This document shows positions 35,101 through 47,898 of a stretch of DNA of 64,000 nucleotides, one piece after another. Every line of letters begins with the position of its first letter. Positions within the stretch are counted from its first letter, which is position 1. The stretch is from Nymphaea colorata (lineage: Eukaryota; Streptophyta; Magnoliopsida; Nymphaeales; Nymphaeaceae): contig NC_045139.1 of the NCBI RefSeq assembly GCF_008831285.2, forward strand, positions 32,585,706 through 32,649,705, in the 5' to 3' direction. Below the pieces are notes generated by a model. The model did not search any database, was not told where the DNA came from, and saw only the letters and a program-made list of their open reading frames with translations. Position numbers and translations under genes: made by a program.

Positions 35101-38083
35101 TTTACCTTCCAAATTCTTCTTTTTAGACCCACGTATCTTTTCCCAAAACATAAATGTGTGTTATATTTTGTTGCTATTGACATCAGATGAATGAGAAGTT
35201 CCTGTTGGGATCTTGTTTTTACTAAGAGTTGTTAACAATTTAATGAATACTTAGAATTTCATGTTCATGAAAAGCGGAGTTCGCATAGCTCTTGGAGCAA
35301 AATGTGAAGTTTTGGTGTACTTTTACTTTTGTTGGTCTCTATGCAATCACAAAATGATTAACATGGTTAGCAAGGCCAATAAGAAGAAAGGTGCATCCAT
35401 GAGTAAGCATGACAAAAAACTGAAATAATAAACACGCACACACACACATATATATTGAAATCAGCTGGCTACCTCTGTGGCCAGATAGCTATTTTTTACT
35501 TTGTGTCAGTAAAAACTGTTGCAAATGGTACGTTTTGTGACTAAAAACCGTGGCCAAGCAACTGGCCGTTGCAAATGCACCTTTTGTGATGGTTTTAGCA
35601 ACACAAAATAAAAAAATAACCATCTGGCCATAGAGGTAGCTGACTGGTTTCAATTCCTTTTATATATATATGAGGAATTGAAATCATCCGGCCACCAAAT
35701 GCTGCTGGATGACAAGATTTTTTAAAGCTGTCACTACTAAACTCCTTGCAATGGAAGCATTAGCAAAAGTTAATGGTCTAGCCATGGTTTACGGTGTTCT
35801 TACCCATGGATTATGTGTTTTTTAGCGGGATATTGAAATATTTAGCCATCCTACAACATCTGGCAGCCGGCTGATTTCAATTTTACACACACACACACAT
35901 ATGTATATATATTCAGTTTCTTGTCATGCTAACAGATGCACCTTTCTTATGGGCCTTACTAACCATGTTAATCATTTTCTGATTGTACTAATCTAGTCAC
36001 GAATGGAGGAATGTTTTTGAGGGGCTAGCTTATGGGTTTAGCAAGTCATCATGTACTAGGCAAGGCAAACATTATAATGATTATCATTCCTGATCAAACT
36101 AATAGTTATTGTTGTTCAGTTCTATACGGTGGAACTTCTGAAGTGTGGAACATGTTCCAGTCAATAAAGAATAGTTTTGAATGGATCTTTCCTTAAATTC
36201 AGTCACTATGTCCCAGAGAGGAATCATGAAGATGCATGTCAATAGGAGAAATTTGGCTTCCTCCAACTTTCTTATTTAACCACTCAAAATGAGAGAGGAG
36301 TGTTACCTTTCTAACCACTCAAAATCATGATACTTAACAAATGTTAAAGGGTGGAAGAAATCCCCTTTACTTAAGAATTTACTCACTTTCTTCTCCGTTA
36401 TGATGCTTAAAATATTTATTTGTTTTCTTATTTATTATATATTCAGTTCTCTTTATGATCAAGGATGCTTTTCTACATGCAAAACGTTATGTAACTGAAG
36501 TGCAATTGTAGAAGCATTCTAGAACATGAAATATGTGGGAATTCTTATGCATTGTGCTGGTTAGCTAGTCATCAAAAGTCCACAAATTGGTGAACTTTGT
36601 TATACTTAAACTACATAATTGCTTAATTGGATTATGATCTTGACAGAGAGAAAAATGAAGATGGACCATGAGACAAGTAGCAAAGTTCATGTTCTGGATA
36701 CTGCAACTGCTCTCGCTTTATCCTTTGCTGTCTGCAAATTTGGCACATATTTCATGAAAGTATTTCGTATACCAGGAGGCAACCTTCCTTCTATAACAGG
36801 AACTATAATAATTCTGGCAACATTCTTTCCACACCAATTTAACTCCCTTGCACCCACAGGGGAAGGTATTGCATTGATATTGATGCAGGCAAGTGAATGC
36901 AAAATTATGCTTCTCCCGTTTTGTTTGAGCTTTAAAATTTGTAGTAAAGTTATTTTTCTTGGTGATTTTTATGGCTTGCGATATTATTACGTACCATATC
37001 CTGTGTATATTTATCGGTTATGTTTAATAAACTTGAATCTTTTATTTAAAAATCTCAAACATATGGATCAAATTCTTTTCTTCAGAAAACAGACACGAAA
37101 TCCTCTCTCTTTCTCTCTTCTCTCTCTCTCTCTCTCCAAGTTATCCTTGAAGATATTACATTTCACCTTTTCCAGAATGACCTGAAGTAACCCCATTAGG
37201 TGCTGATTCGCTGAATTTGATTCTGTTTCATTTTAGTACATATTTTAAAAGCAAACTCTTGTTGCAGTTGGTATGAGTGCTGTAACTGTTAAACATGTCT
37301 ACATTCATCAAGTAGCATGACCCTAACGTTCTTCCTTTTCATCTTTTCATCTCTCTGCAGAAACTGGATGACAACCCACGTTTTTTATTTTCTCATATAT
37401 GAACATGCTTTGAACCATTAAGTTGCAATTCTTCTTCCTTTTGTCCGAAACTGGTAGAGGAGAAGAAATCTCCAAATGAAACCCAAGATTCCAAATAGGT
37501 GTCGGCAGAGGTCATGACTAGGGATGTTCATGGGTCGAACTCACCCTCAGCTCTGCAGGTTCAAGGGGGGATTCTCTTTTTTTCATCAAGGGTATTTCAG
37601 TCATTTGTGATCTTGAACATGCAGTCCCATGTTAGGGTCCAAACAGATAACTTGTTCTGCTAGTTTAACTAGCCATGATCTAGTTTGTCATTATTTGTCA
37701 TTGTAGTTCTCTGACATGCAAAATGCTATTAATTCGTTCTCTGTCCATGTTTTCAGCTCTTTTTCACTGTAGTGGGTGCAAGTGGAAGCATTTGGAATGT
37801 TATCCATAACACTCCAAGTATTCTTCTTTTTGCACTGGTCCAGATTTCTGTGCATCTTGCGTTTCTCCTTGGAGTTGGAAGATTGCTGGGCTTTGACAGA
37901 AAGTTGTTACTCTTGGCTTCAAATGCAAATATTGGTGGTCCAACAACAGCGTGTGGAATGGCAACAGCAAAGGAATGGGGCACACTGATAGTACCGGCTG
38001 CACTTGCAGGCATTTTCGGAATATCTATTGCAACTTTTCTTGGAATTGGTTTTGGGTTGTTGATATTGAAACCCTTGGCATAA
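32115..38083 (+). CDS. DUF819 family integral membrane protein, tandem copy 1
   Basis: Six exons: 32115-32401, 32651-32877, 33362-33472, 34811-34966, 36647-36888 and 37757-38083 (449 aa, TAA stop). All introns are GT-AG except the fifth, which is GC-AG (CAG then gcaagt); only this keeps the frame. Residues 1-80 are basic and acid-poor, consistent with an organellar transit peptide. The rest is about ten hydrophobic helices with DUF819 landmarks: [66 protein letters not shown] and [23 protein letters not shown]819 proteins are predicted transporters with pseudo-symmetric halves; the substrate is not established. An in-frame ATG six bases upstream (32109) is possible, but 32115 matches the paralogue. 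Intron 4 carries two inverted-repeat elements absent from copy 2. Confidence 0.92.
35454..35654. mobile_element. MITE-like element 1 in intron 4 of DUF819 copy 1
   Basis: About 201 bases with roughly 42-bp inverted ends. The left end reads TTGAAATCAGCTGGCTACC and the right end is its near reverse complement (GGTAGCTGACTGGTTTCAA). It is flanked by TA-rich microsatellite on both sides, so the target-site duplication cannot be judged. There is no coding capacity. It is absent from the corresponding intron of copy 2. Confidence 0.75.
35677..35881. mobile_element. MITE-like element 2, adjacent to element 1
   Basis: About 205 bases. The left end reads ATTGAAATCATCCGGCCACC and the right end GGCAGCCGGCTGATTTCAAT, so the outer 15-20 bases pair and resemble those of element 1 (TTGAAATCAGC). 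The interior differs. Two related elements side by side suggest nested or serial insertion in a TA-rich target. Confidence 0.65.
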
Positions 38084-39870
38084 TCATTCACATGCATAAG
38101 AAATGCTCCCACCTATTAGCATGATGAACTGAACTGCTCCACCCATCTGAGACTTTGCCTTGATTGGGCTAATATTCTGTCTTGCCATTTTCAGTCTCAA
38201 CCAGATCACTTTGCAGCGTCAAAATCTTTTCTTTTTCTGTCCCCTTGGTCTAGTATAGAAAATATCTGTTATCAATCAAGTATCGCCTTTATCTTCTCTA
38301 CATAATTGTGTCCTATGTAACAAATATCACCATTTTATTATATGCTTTGGCCCCATCTTCTCCTGCAAATGTTATGCCTTTTTCAAAATGTTATTACCTG
38401 CAAATACTACCAAAACTTTCGAAAAGTTTCATTAGTTTTGGTAAATATGCACCTATTTTTAGATTATGTAATTCGAGTATAAACATGTGCCAATTTCTCA
38501 AAATTCATATTTTTATTTTCAAACGACATGACGTAAAGCATCATTTGTACAAATAAATTATGATGAATGCATATGCAAAGCCTGATTGCAATGATATAAT
38601 TTTTAGCTATTATTTTTATAACGAAGGTCTAAGTATATATAAATTTAATCGTCAGAATCTAGTTTCTCTAATACTACTCAGGCTTGGCTTAATTTGATGT
38701 ACCTGGTCTGCTGGACTGTTTGCTACCTAATCAATCTCTTCCACAACCCCTTTGGCCCAAGGAAAATTTGGTAACTAAAGAAATATTGTACATGGGATCC
38801 TGGTGGAATTATCGATTTCATTTGTATGCCAGTCTTATTTCCTCCATTTCTGTTATCCAATGAAGACGCAAACTCCTGGTTAATAGTGATGCAGCATTCA
38901 CAGAATCTGAATTGAAGCATCAACAACCGACATGTTCTCCAGGCCTTGCTCTCCAGAAGGACAAATGGTCCACGACAATCAGAACGCACTTCAAGAACAA
39001 ACAGGAAAACTTGCACGGCATAGAATGTCAAATGGAGCACACCCGAAGGATGCAAATTTATGGCTTGTGTGAGCATAAGAAGCTTTTTTCACAGGATAAT
39101 AAGCAAAATAGGTTCTTGGTCATGGGCCCATGAAAATTAGGGTGCATTATGGGCGTGGAATGTTAACAGAGCACCCAACTCTGCAATTTCATGGATTGCA
39201 AGACTGGCAGGGCAGTAAGCCGAATGGCTTCTTTTTGAGCTACATTTCCTTCATGACGTGATAATAACTGTGGAATCAGATACAAAGGAACATTGATGTG
39301 CTTTGAGTGCTAGATTTTACTCTCAAACATGAGATCATAACGCACCTCCACTCGTCAGTTCTTAGAATATCCAAGTGAGGCTCTGGGAAAGCCGTGATCT
39401 TGACACATTGGAGGGAATGGCTTCACAGATCTGCCTATAGTACATGACTGTATAGACAACATGAAAAAAATAGAGAGAGAGAGAGAGAAAGTGAAAGGCA
39501 CTTCTCAACAGTCAACTCAAATGTGGAATATTAGAAAAAATAACTTTTCTTGTGATACTACGTCCGACGATCTCAATTATGGTATTTTTTGACAGCAGAG
39601 AAACTTGGGGAGGGTAAACCAGGAAATAAGATTAAAAGAACCAGTTTGAACAAAATAGGTGCTCTTAATTAAATAGCTTCTAAACTTGAGGAATGAGGAT
39701 GGGTACATGAGGAAATAAAATGAAACATTAGGCGGTTTTTGAGGATATGGTTAAAAATAGGCTTCTAAATGAAGATCACCAAAAAAATGCGCGTTGTTTT
39801 TTTTAACAATAACTAGTCTTCAAGCATTCGTCAAAGAGATCCCAGGAACGTTGGGCGTCATACACGGAGT
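38084..39870. other. Intergenic DNA between DUF819 copies, with a duplicated 3' flank
   Basis: No gene. The part 38,750-39,360 resembles 47,400-47,870, the 3' flank of the minus-strand WD40 gene. Shared words include caactctgcaattt, aagaacaaa followed by gaaaacttg, and CAAAGCACATCAAT on the minus strand. It contains an extra insertion of about 120 bases around 39,030-39,160. It is therefore a leftover of the tandem duplication, not a gene. Confidence 0.6.
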
Positions 39871-39876
39871 CACGTG
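39871..39876. promoter_or_regulatory. G-box upstream of DUF819 copy 2
   Basis: CACGTG, 134 bases upstream of the ATG at 40010. It is the counterpart of the element at 31993 in copy 1, and its retention in both promoters after divergence suggests function. Confidence 0.5.
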
Positions 39877-40009
39877 CTCTGCACAAGCACAAGTCCTTTC
39901 CCGATGAGCTTTTTCCTTCCATCTTTTTCGCGCCGTCGCGTGGAGAACCGCCACTCTTTCGATCAAACGAAGGGATTGAGAGTCGACTGGGATCGAGGTT
40001 GACTTAGAA

Positions 40010-43000
40010 ATGGCGACCTTTTGGCAAATGCGATCGCCGTCACCACAACCAACCCTTCTTCCAAGGCTTCAACTTGTTCCCTTCATTCCGAAGCATCTCC
40101 CCACCGCTCCGTCTGCCAACCAAGTTTCACAAGTCCAATCCTTCAGCCACACGAAGCGCCTTGGTTTGAAGCTCCACCCAGAGGCGGGAAGATGGGTTCA
40201 GACAAGAGCTCATGGTCTTGGTGGCCCTCTCATATCTTCGGACGATCACTGGTCCACGTGGACTGCCCTCTTCGGCTTCGGAGCCTTTGGCATTTGGTAG
40301 AAAAGCCTTTTCCTGGTGTGCCCATCTTCGGGTTGAACCGGAGTATTTCTTAGGTCTTATTTCCATATTCGTGGCTTTTTGTGCTATGTTCGGGGTTTGT
40401 TAAGGAATTGTTGTCTTGGGCTAGTGTAAATTTTATTGAAAGTGCTGATTTTCCATGATATAGTCAGCTTCGATAACTTCATGGCAGGTCAGAGAGGACG
40501 AGGATCGGCAGTGCACTAAGTGGAGCCTTAGTTAGCACATTGGTAGCGCTGGCCGCGAGTAATTTAGGAATTTTGCCTTCTGAAGCTCCAGCATACTCGA
40601 TGGTCATGGAGTATTTACTTCCTCTTTCTGTTCCATTGTTGCTGTTTAGAGCTGATCTCCGTCAGATAATACGGTCGACTGGACGGTTACTCTTGGCTTT
40701 CTTGCTTGGCTCTGGTATATTTCACCTTCTATTTTATTATATGTTAGTGATACGAAATGTTCATATCTCTATCCGTCTGCTATAGCTGTAGGAGATTCTG
40801 ATTTTTTTTTTTTCATTTTTCGTCAAGAACACGATATGCATAGGAGAAATATGAAAGTACCATTATTATTCGCATTTGTGAAGTTAAGCACTTCACTGCT
40901 TCAATTGTATATCCAAGTAGAAGCTTAAATTTTGACGTAAGATGATGTCATGCTTATCATCATCGCCTAAATTAGTTCAACAAATTTGCAAAAGGATCAT
41001 CCTTGCATGAGTCTATCCAACTCTTACTTTCTTTTAAAGTAATTGGCTGTTTCTTGTTTTATGATGACTGTACTGGACCTACTATATTAATACTCACGTT
41101 GATGGCCAGACAAAAACACTAGATACAAAGCAGTCATGATGTCCTTTTCCTTTTAAACAGTGGCAACCACCTTAGGAACTTTGGTGGCCTTCCTGGTTGT
41201 GCCTATGCGTTCACTTGGACAGGATGGATGGAAGATAGCAGCGGCCCTTATGAGCAGACATATTGGTGGAGGTAATTTAGAATAAAAAATGCTACATTAT
41301 CTCTCGGATTTAGTTTTTTTTTTCCCTTTACAATTGGTTCTTCATTATTTCAAATATATCATATGGAGTTGCTTTCTCTTCCTTGAGGCTGTAAGTAATT
41401 AGTGTAAGCTTGCATTATTGCATATCAAGCATCTGTAATCCATTTGTATGTGTGTGTCTATTGATAAAACTTTGCTTATATTTTAGATTGTCTTTTATGT
41501 GCTTATTTTGCTGAAACTAACTGTAGGTGAAAACTTGACCGTACTATGTAAAAAGAACTTGCGTCTAAGAATCCCATCCAACGGTGACAGATTTACAATT
41601 CTTTAGTTGAATGTGGAATGGAGCTTGGTTGTGAATTGATTGTTATCTGCTTTCCTTTTTTGGGTTTCCTACTGACCAAGATTGAATGAGTTGATTTTTA
41701 TATCAAATGCTGTATGTGTTTTTTCTTTTTGTACTTAGACTACTGGATCATATCTTATGTTGTCATGAGTTTTACATTTATCATGATTGTTTTTCTATAT
41801 TTCTACCCCACCACTTTTAATGATCGACTTCTAAATTACAGCGGTGAACTATGTTGCTGTATCTAAGGCACTGAATATTTCTTCATCAGTTTTAGCAGCA
41901 GGGCTTGCGGCGGATAACGTTATATGTGCATTATATTTCTCCTCACTTTTTGCATTAGCTGCAAACATACCTCCAGAGACATCAACAGCAACAAATAGTA
42001 TTCTATTCTTCTTTTTCCCCTGCCTTCTTTTGAAATATACATAACATTCTTGTCTATGCAGTTTTCAGTTTCTTAGAATATTAGATGGCTGTGCTTGATG
42101 GAACAGAATGAGACTCTCCAGATGGAACTTGGAACATGATTTTATCTTTTGAAATAATCTTGTTGATCCAATATTTTTCTGAAGGTTAAAACTTTTGGAC
42201 ATGCTTCATTTGCTTTCCTTGCTATTGAAATGAATGTGAATGAGCATTTAAATTTTTATTCACTGTTAATTGCTCTTAGTAGAAGAGATCTTGTGAGTGC
42301 TTTCTTAAAGAAGGGAACAGTTTTATGGCAAGGGAGCACCAAGCCAATTTACTCACCAACAGACATTGAAGGGCCAGCTCATGCATTTTGTAAGTAAAGT
42401 TTTCATGTTTCAGGCAGGGCAAACATTAGAATAGTTGTGATTTCCTCATCAAACTCAATGTCTGTTCTATACAGTGCAACTTCTGCAAATATGTTCACAT
42501 CAATTATCTAATGGCTTTGAGCTGGCCCTTCATTAGATACCATCACTGTGTCCCAGAGAGAGAACATGGTGATGCCTGTCAAGGCAAGAATTTAGCTTCC
42601 TCCCATCTCCTTATTAAGCTACTCAAATATGATAGGAGCATTGGCAATGTAACCACTCAAAACAGTGGCAAGTAACCAAGTGTTAGGGGAAGGAACAAAA
42701 TGTCCTATCTGTTGGCAGGAAGTTGGCTTCACTCTAAGTGTGCCTTGGCAGATCTACTTACTTCCTTCCCTCTGATAATGCTTTTGTGTCTTTTTTTTTT
42801 TTTGTTATATGTTCTGTTCTCCTTATGATCAGGAATACTTTTCCACATGCAAAATATTATGGAAGCGTCCTAGAGCATCACCTGTGTTGGAAATTATGCC
42901 CTTTTAGCCTGTCTACTTTCTTTACATCACTTGTGATTCCTACTCTTGGTTCAAGCTAGATTCATGGCAGAAAATCTTAGAAGATCAGGTCTTGTAACTA

Positions 43001-45174
43001 TGAAGCTTGCTTTGAGACTTCCTTACTATAGTCCAATCGTGTGTGGCTCATTATATTATCTCCTTTTATTGTTGAAGAAGGTCGATATATGCATGTGAAC
43101 ATCAAACATGCGAGTCATTCAAGAGAAAGAAAAGAAAAAGGAAAAAAAATTGTGCTACTTAAGCACCACAATGTTTCTTCTCCAATCAGGAAGACCCTGA
43201 CGTGAAACTTCTCTTTGTCTTTAACAACAGGTTACTAATAAGTTTCCTTTTAGTCTTTGCGAGAGCATTGGATAGCTCAGTCTTTCATCCTTTCGCACCA
43301 TTAACCTATCAAAGGACCGCACCTAACTGATATCTGCAATAATATGCTGGTCTAATCCAAATATATCACACATCTGTTAATGTGCTTGCAAGCTTTATGC
43401 ATTGTGTTGAGTTAGCTAGTCATCAAACATGCAAATTGGTGAACTTCATTTTGCTGTAAACATGCAATTGCTTAATTCAATTATGATGTTGGCAGAAACT
43501 GAAATGAAGATGGACGGTGAGACAAGTAGCAAAACACATGTACTAGATACTGCGACTGCTCTTGCTTTATCCTTCTCTATCTGCAAATTTGGTACATTTC
43601 TCACAAAAGTGTTTCATATACAAGGAGGCAACCTTCCTACCATAACAGGAATTATAGTAATTCTGGCAACACTATTTCCACATCAACTTAACTCCCTTGC
43701 ACCTGCAGGAGAAGGTATTGCATTGATACTGATGCAGGCAAGTGAACATTGAATTATGTTTTTCCAGCTTAATAAAGCTTTTAACTTATAGTAGAGTTAC
43801 CCTTTTGATCATTTGTGTGGCTTATGACATTACTAACCATCCTATTTGATGTGTTTCATGTACATCTGATAGAACCCTTAAATTTATTTTGAAGTATACA
43901 TGTGCACACTCACATACAAGTACACACAGCATGCATGCATGCACAATCTTTTGTTCAGAATGCACACACAAACACAATCTCTTGTCTCTGTCTCCCTCTG
44001 ATCCTTGAAGATAACATTTGTATGCTTTTCCGAGCCTTGTCTAGGCCCATGTGGAAGATACAGAAATGTAGCACTATCATTCCTGAAATTATATTGCTTG
44101 CAAAATTGATATTCCTTGCTATTATGAAGCATATTAATGTTGCTAAGAAGTATGTTTATTTTCTGTGATAAGGTTTTGGTTTTGATACCTTTGCTATAAA
44201 AAATGCTGTTAAGATATTAAAAGGAATGTGATTGGACACATCTAGGAAGAGGCAAAAGAAAGATTTAGAATAATGATCTACGTGTCATTATGTGTTCTGC
44301 ATTTAACACATACGCGATTATTTTCCTTTTAATTGATATAAGTGTAAACTCTTATTTCAGTTGATATAAGGACTGCAATCTTTTAACATATGCGCAAAAA
44401 TCAAATAGAATGGCTCTACTGTCTTTCCCTGTCATTTTTCATCTCTCTACAGAAAGTGCATGACCTCCACCTCCTTAGTTCCCTCATCCGAGAATATGTT
44501 GTGAACCATTAAGTTATGCATTCTTCCTTCTGTAAGAAAATGATAAAGGGAAGAGATGTCGAAATGAAATAAAGATATGTGCAAACCTCATCTGAACACT
44601 CGAGAAAAGGAAAAAGGAGCTATGATCGCTTATTCAAAAGATGCTCATGGCACAAAAGGAAGAAATTTTGAAATTTTCTACATCATATGCTTAACAGAAG
44701 CATTTCATCAAAAGGGAACACCATACATACAGAAGCAGGAAGAGGATAAGCCAACTGTTTTAATTAGCTTGTCATTATTTCTGTTGAAATCCTTCTAGGC
44801 TCCTACATGAAAAATCTTTGTAACTCAGTCTCCGTCTATGTTTTCAGGTCTTCTTTGCTGTAGTAGGTGCAAGTGGAAGCATTTGGAATGTCATCCATAA
44901 TGCTCCGAGTGTTTTCCTTTTTTCGCTGATCCAGATTGTTGTGCATCTTGCTTTTCTCCTTGGAGTTGGAAAACTGTTGGGCTTTGAAAGGAAGCTTTTA
45001 CTCTTGGCTTCAAATGCAAATGTTGGCGGTCCGACAACAGCCTGCGGGATGGCAACAACTAAGGAATGGCGCACACTAATGGTACCAGCTATACTTGCAG
45101 GCATATTCGGAATATCTATTGCAACTTTCCTTGGTATCGGTTTCGGGTTCCTGGTACTGAAAACTTTGGCATGA
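40010..45174 (+). CDS. DUF819 family integral membrane protein, tandem copy 2
   Basis: Six exons: 40010-40296, 40488-40714, 41161-41271, 41842-41997, 43496-43737 and 44848-45174 (449 aa, TGA stop). Every exon has exactly the length of its counterpart in copy 1, and the fifth intron is again GC-AG. The product begins MATFWQMRSPSPQPTLLPRL and keeps all family blocks: [66 protein letters not shown] and [20 protein letters not shown]. There are no stops or frameshifts, so both paralogues look functional. Introns 1-5 align with copy 1, but intron 3 is only 570 bases against 1.3 kb and intron 4 lacks the MITE pair. The gene runs convergently towards the WD40 gene at 47,899. Role and substrate are unknown; plastid or mitochondrial targeting is inferred from the N terminus. 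Confidence 0.92.
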
Positions 45175-47898
45175 GCGTTCATATGGATGAAGAGATGCTC
45201 CCACCTGTTAACGTGATGAATGGAAGCGCTCCACCAATAAGCCAATTGCTGCATTTTCCTTGTCTCAATCAGGTAATTTCCTGGAAAGTTCTGTTCTTCC
45301 TGTCCCTTTTGATTCACTGCACTGAACTGAATATCTAAAAGAAATAAAATATAACCAAGGTGTATCTTCTTTATCAGAAGTATTTTATTAGTCAAGTTCA
45401 TCTCATCTTCTTAGTGTGTTCTATCTGATTAATATCTCCATTTTTTATGACATAGTACCATGCCTTTGAATAAGGCAACTCCTATGTCCTTTGAAAGTGT
45501 CTTGACGTGACGTTTGCGGTGAAAATACTCGGAAATATCATGAGTACTTCAAAATACCCCGTTTTTCAGCTAAAAAAAAAATAAAATTGTAAATAACCAC
45601 TCAGTTTTGGACGCATCTACAAATAACTGCCTAAGATTTAGGAACTTACAAATAATCGCTTGGGTTCATAAAATAATTCATGAACGCAAGCTTCACTAAT
45701 GAAAATTATTGATATATACTTAAAGACTATTTTCCCTTTAATGCAAAACTTAGTTTCTTAAAATAAAATCACATACCACATTTTTAGGTCGAACAAGTTC
45801 ACATCTCTTACAGTTCGCCTTTGTCTTTATAATGACACTATGGGAAAAAGATGAAATCGTGAAGAAACGAGCCAAAAAAATATTGGTCGTAAAAAACTCC
45901 CTATTGTAAGGCCCTCTTTCAATGATCTTTTTAAATATAAATTAGTGGTTTTCATTCATGAAGCATGAATTGTAAATATTTTATAAATTTAGGCGACTAT
46001 AATCTTTCAAACATTGGGCACTTCATTAAAAGTTTAGCAGTTTCCTGTAAATTGTTCTAAAAATTATTTAAGTTATTAGTTAGCAGATTAAATGCCTGAA
46101 AAAGAATTTCAAAGAACGTTGAAATTTCACAGGAAAATGAAAGCTGAAATTGTCATGTTGAGTTTTGAAAATTGAAATGTCTTTATTTAAATTTTTAGAG
46201 AGGGTGTAGCATAGCTAGTGAGGCTGGTGGGTCAGTGTGAGTCCGATCATGAGCACTATTTCTTTGGACTAAAAAAGGTGTCGGGTGCTACTCTCGAGTT
46301 GAATGGAGCAACCACAAGTTTACCTGGTTTCAACACAGTTCTAAACCCTAAGGGCAAGGGAAAGGAGTGGGGCTTCAGCCTTTCTTTTGGGGAGTAGGTT
46401 TCCCTCCTGCTCACCTGATAGAGAACAAAATAAAGTTGTAACTGTAGGTCTGCCATGGGTTTCCCAACTGGTCCAGTCTCCTTTGTATCAACCGATATAA
46501 TCCGAACCGCAAAACCAGTAGGAACTGTTTCCAGCAATAAGTGAGAGATCCGATGAAACTGGAACGAAGCAAGTGAGAGAGGCAAGGGCTGATGACCACT
46601 CCATAAGAGAAGTACCGCCGCAGTTGCCGTCATTTATGCGAGAGATCAGAAAGTGGCGGCAAAGAATAAAAAATTACCGTGGATTTTATCGGCGGTTTTC
46701 ACAAAAACACTATTACCTTTACGTCCGTTTGGATGTAATGAACTTATGTAAACATGATTAAGTCAGCCCCATTAAAGATCTCAACTATAACATCAAATTC
46801 GGTTTGTCTTAAGCTAATCCTAACAATGGTTTGAATTGCTAATTCTTGAACTCAATTGTACAAACGCATTTTCAAAATTTAATCCTAAATTGACCTTGAA
46901 AGTATACAAAACCAACCTATTCATTAGACATTTTATAACAGCATTTTCATAACTGGCAGAAGCACTGGCAAGCCGAAAGATTAGAGATTTAGTAGGAAAT
47001 TAATGAATTATTACTTCATACTGTTAGAAACACAGGAAAGAAAAAAATGTGCCTATTTTTCCTTTGCATACACTAGCCTCACAATGGCAATCACCCTCAA
47101 ACAACTCTATTAGTCAAGGTCTAATTTCCCACATATATGCCTAACAAACAACCTATAAGCCCACTACCAACGAGCCTGAGCCCCAACACATTCATGAGGA
47201 GAGCGACTGAGGGAGTCAGGAACAATGCCCTTGATGGGCACGATGAAAGTAGGCTTACTGCTTGTTTGGCTTGGTTACCATAGTCGCTCCAAATATCCAA
47301 GGACCAAGGACATATATATAATCACAAACCCGAGCTTGGTGTAATAGCCTTATTTTCATCTGGCCAGATACACACCTCCGAAACCAATCTATTTATGCTG
47401 CAACTCCCCTTGGCCCAGGTAACAGGATGATCACAGGAACGTTGGTTCCCCTTGACTTCATTTTTTCAATCAACGCTGGCAAGCTCCTAATTAACATTTT
47501 TTGAATAATCACGGGAGTCTCAATCCAAACATTAAACTGCGGACCTAAGTTTCCCAAACTGCACTTGCCAGGACAACAAACCCATGAGAATCAGAATACA
47601 TTTCAAGAACAAAATCGAAAACTTGTGCTCCCGAAAACATTAGCAATGCAGCAGCCAACTCTGCAATTTTGAAAATTGCAAGATTGTGCAGAGCTTTTCC
47701 TGCAGGACCATAAACAAAATGACTTCCCTGCAAGTTCAGTCTTCTCAGAAAATCCACAAGAATAATCCTTTAACGAGGTACAAGGAAGATTGATGTGCTT
47801 TGGGTGCTAAAATCTAGTCCAAAACTTGTAATCAGAATGCCTCGCCACCAATCAATTTCCTGAACATCTGCAAAAGCCATGGTCTACCAACTGTAGCT
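45175..47898. other. Convergent intergenic region
   Basis: 3' flanks of two convergent genes. A minus-strand ORF at 46,256-46,633 (125 codons) has no start context, motif or splice partner that I trust. The block 46,710-46,800 begins with a gtttggatg word typical of some plant MITE ends, without a clear partner. Minus-strand 47,545-47,757 is open for 70 codons but lies within the 3' flank of the WD40 gene. Confidence 0.45.

Noticed and set aside
36619-37185. 188-codon open frame on + over DUF819 copy 1 exon 5
   Set aside because: It is the true exon 5 (36647-36888) read through into the GC-AG intron; the tail is intronic.
44844-45401. 185-codon minus-strand ORF
   Set aside because: Antisense shadow of DUF819 copy 2 exon 6; copy 1 has a similar shadow at 37753-38112.
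46256-46633. 125-codon minus-strand ORF
   Set aside because: No recognised motif, no splice context and no partner in the duplicated region; kept only as intergenic.
47545-47757. Protein-like minus-strand ORF (AELAAALLMFSGAQVFDFVL)
   Set aside because: It lies in the 3' flank of the WD40 gene, and the duplicated copy at 38.7-39.3 kb is interrupted by an insertion, so coding is unlikely.
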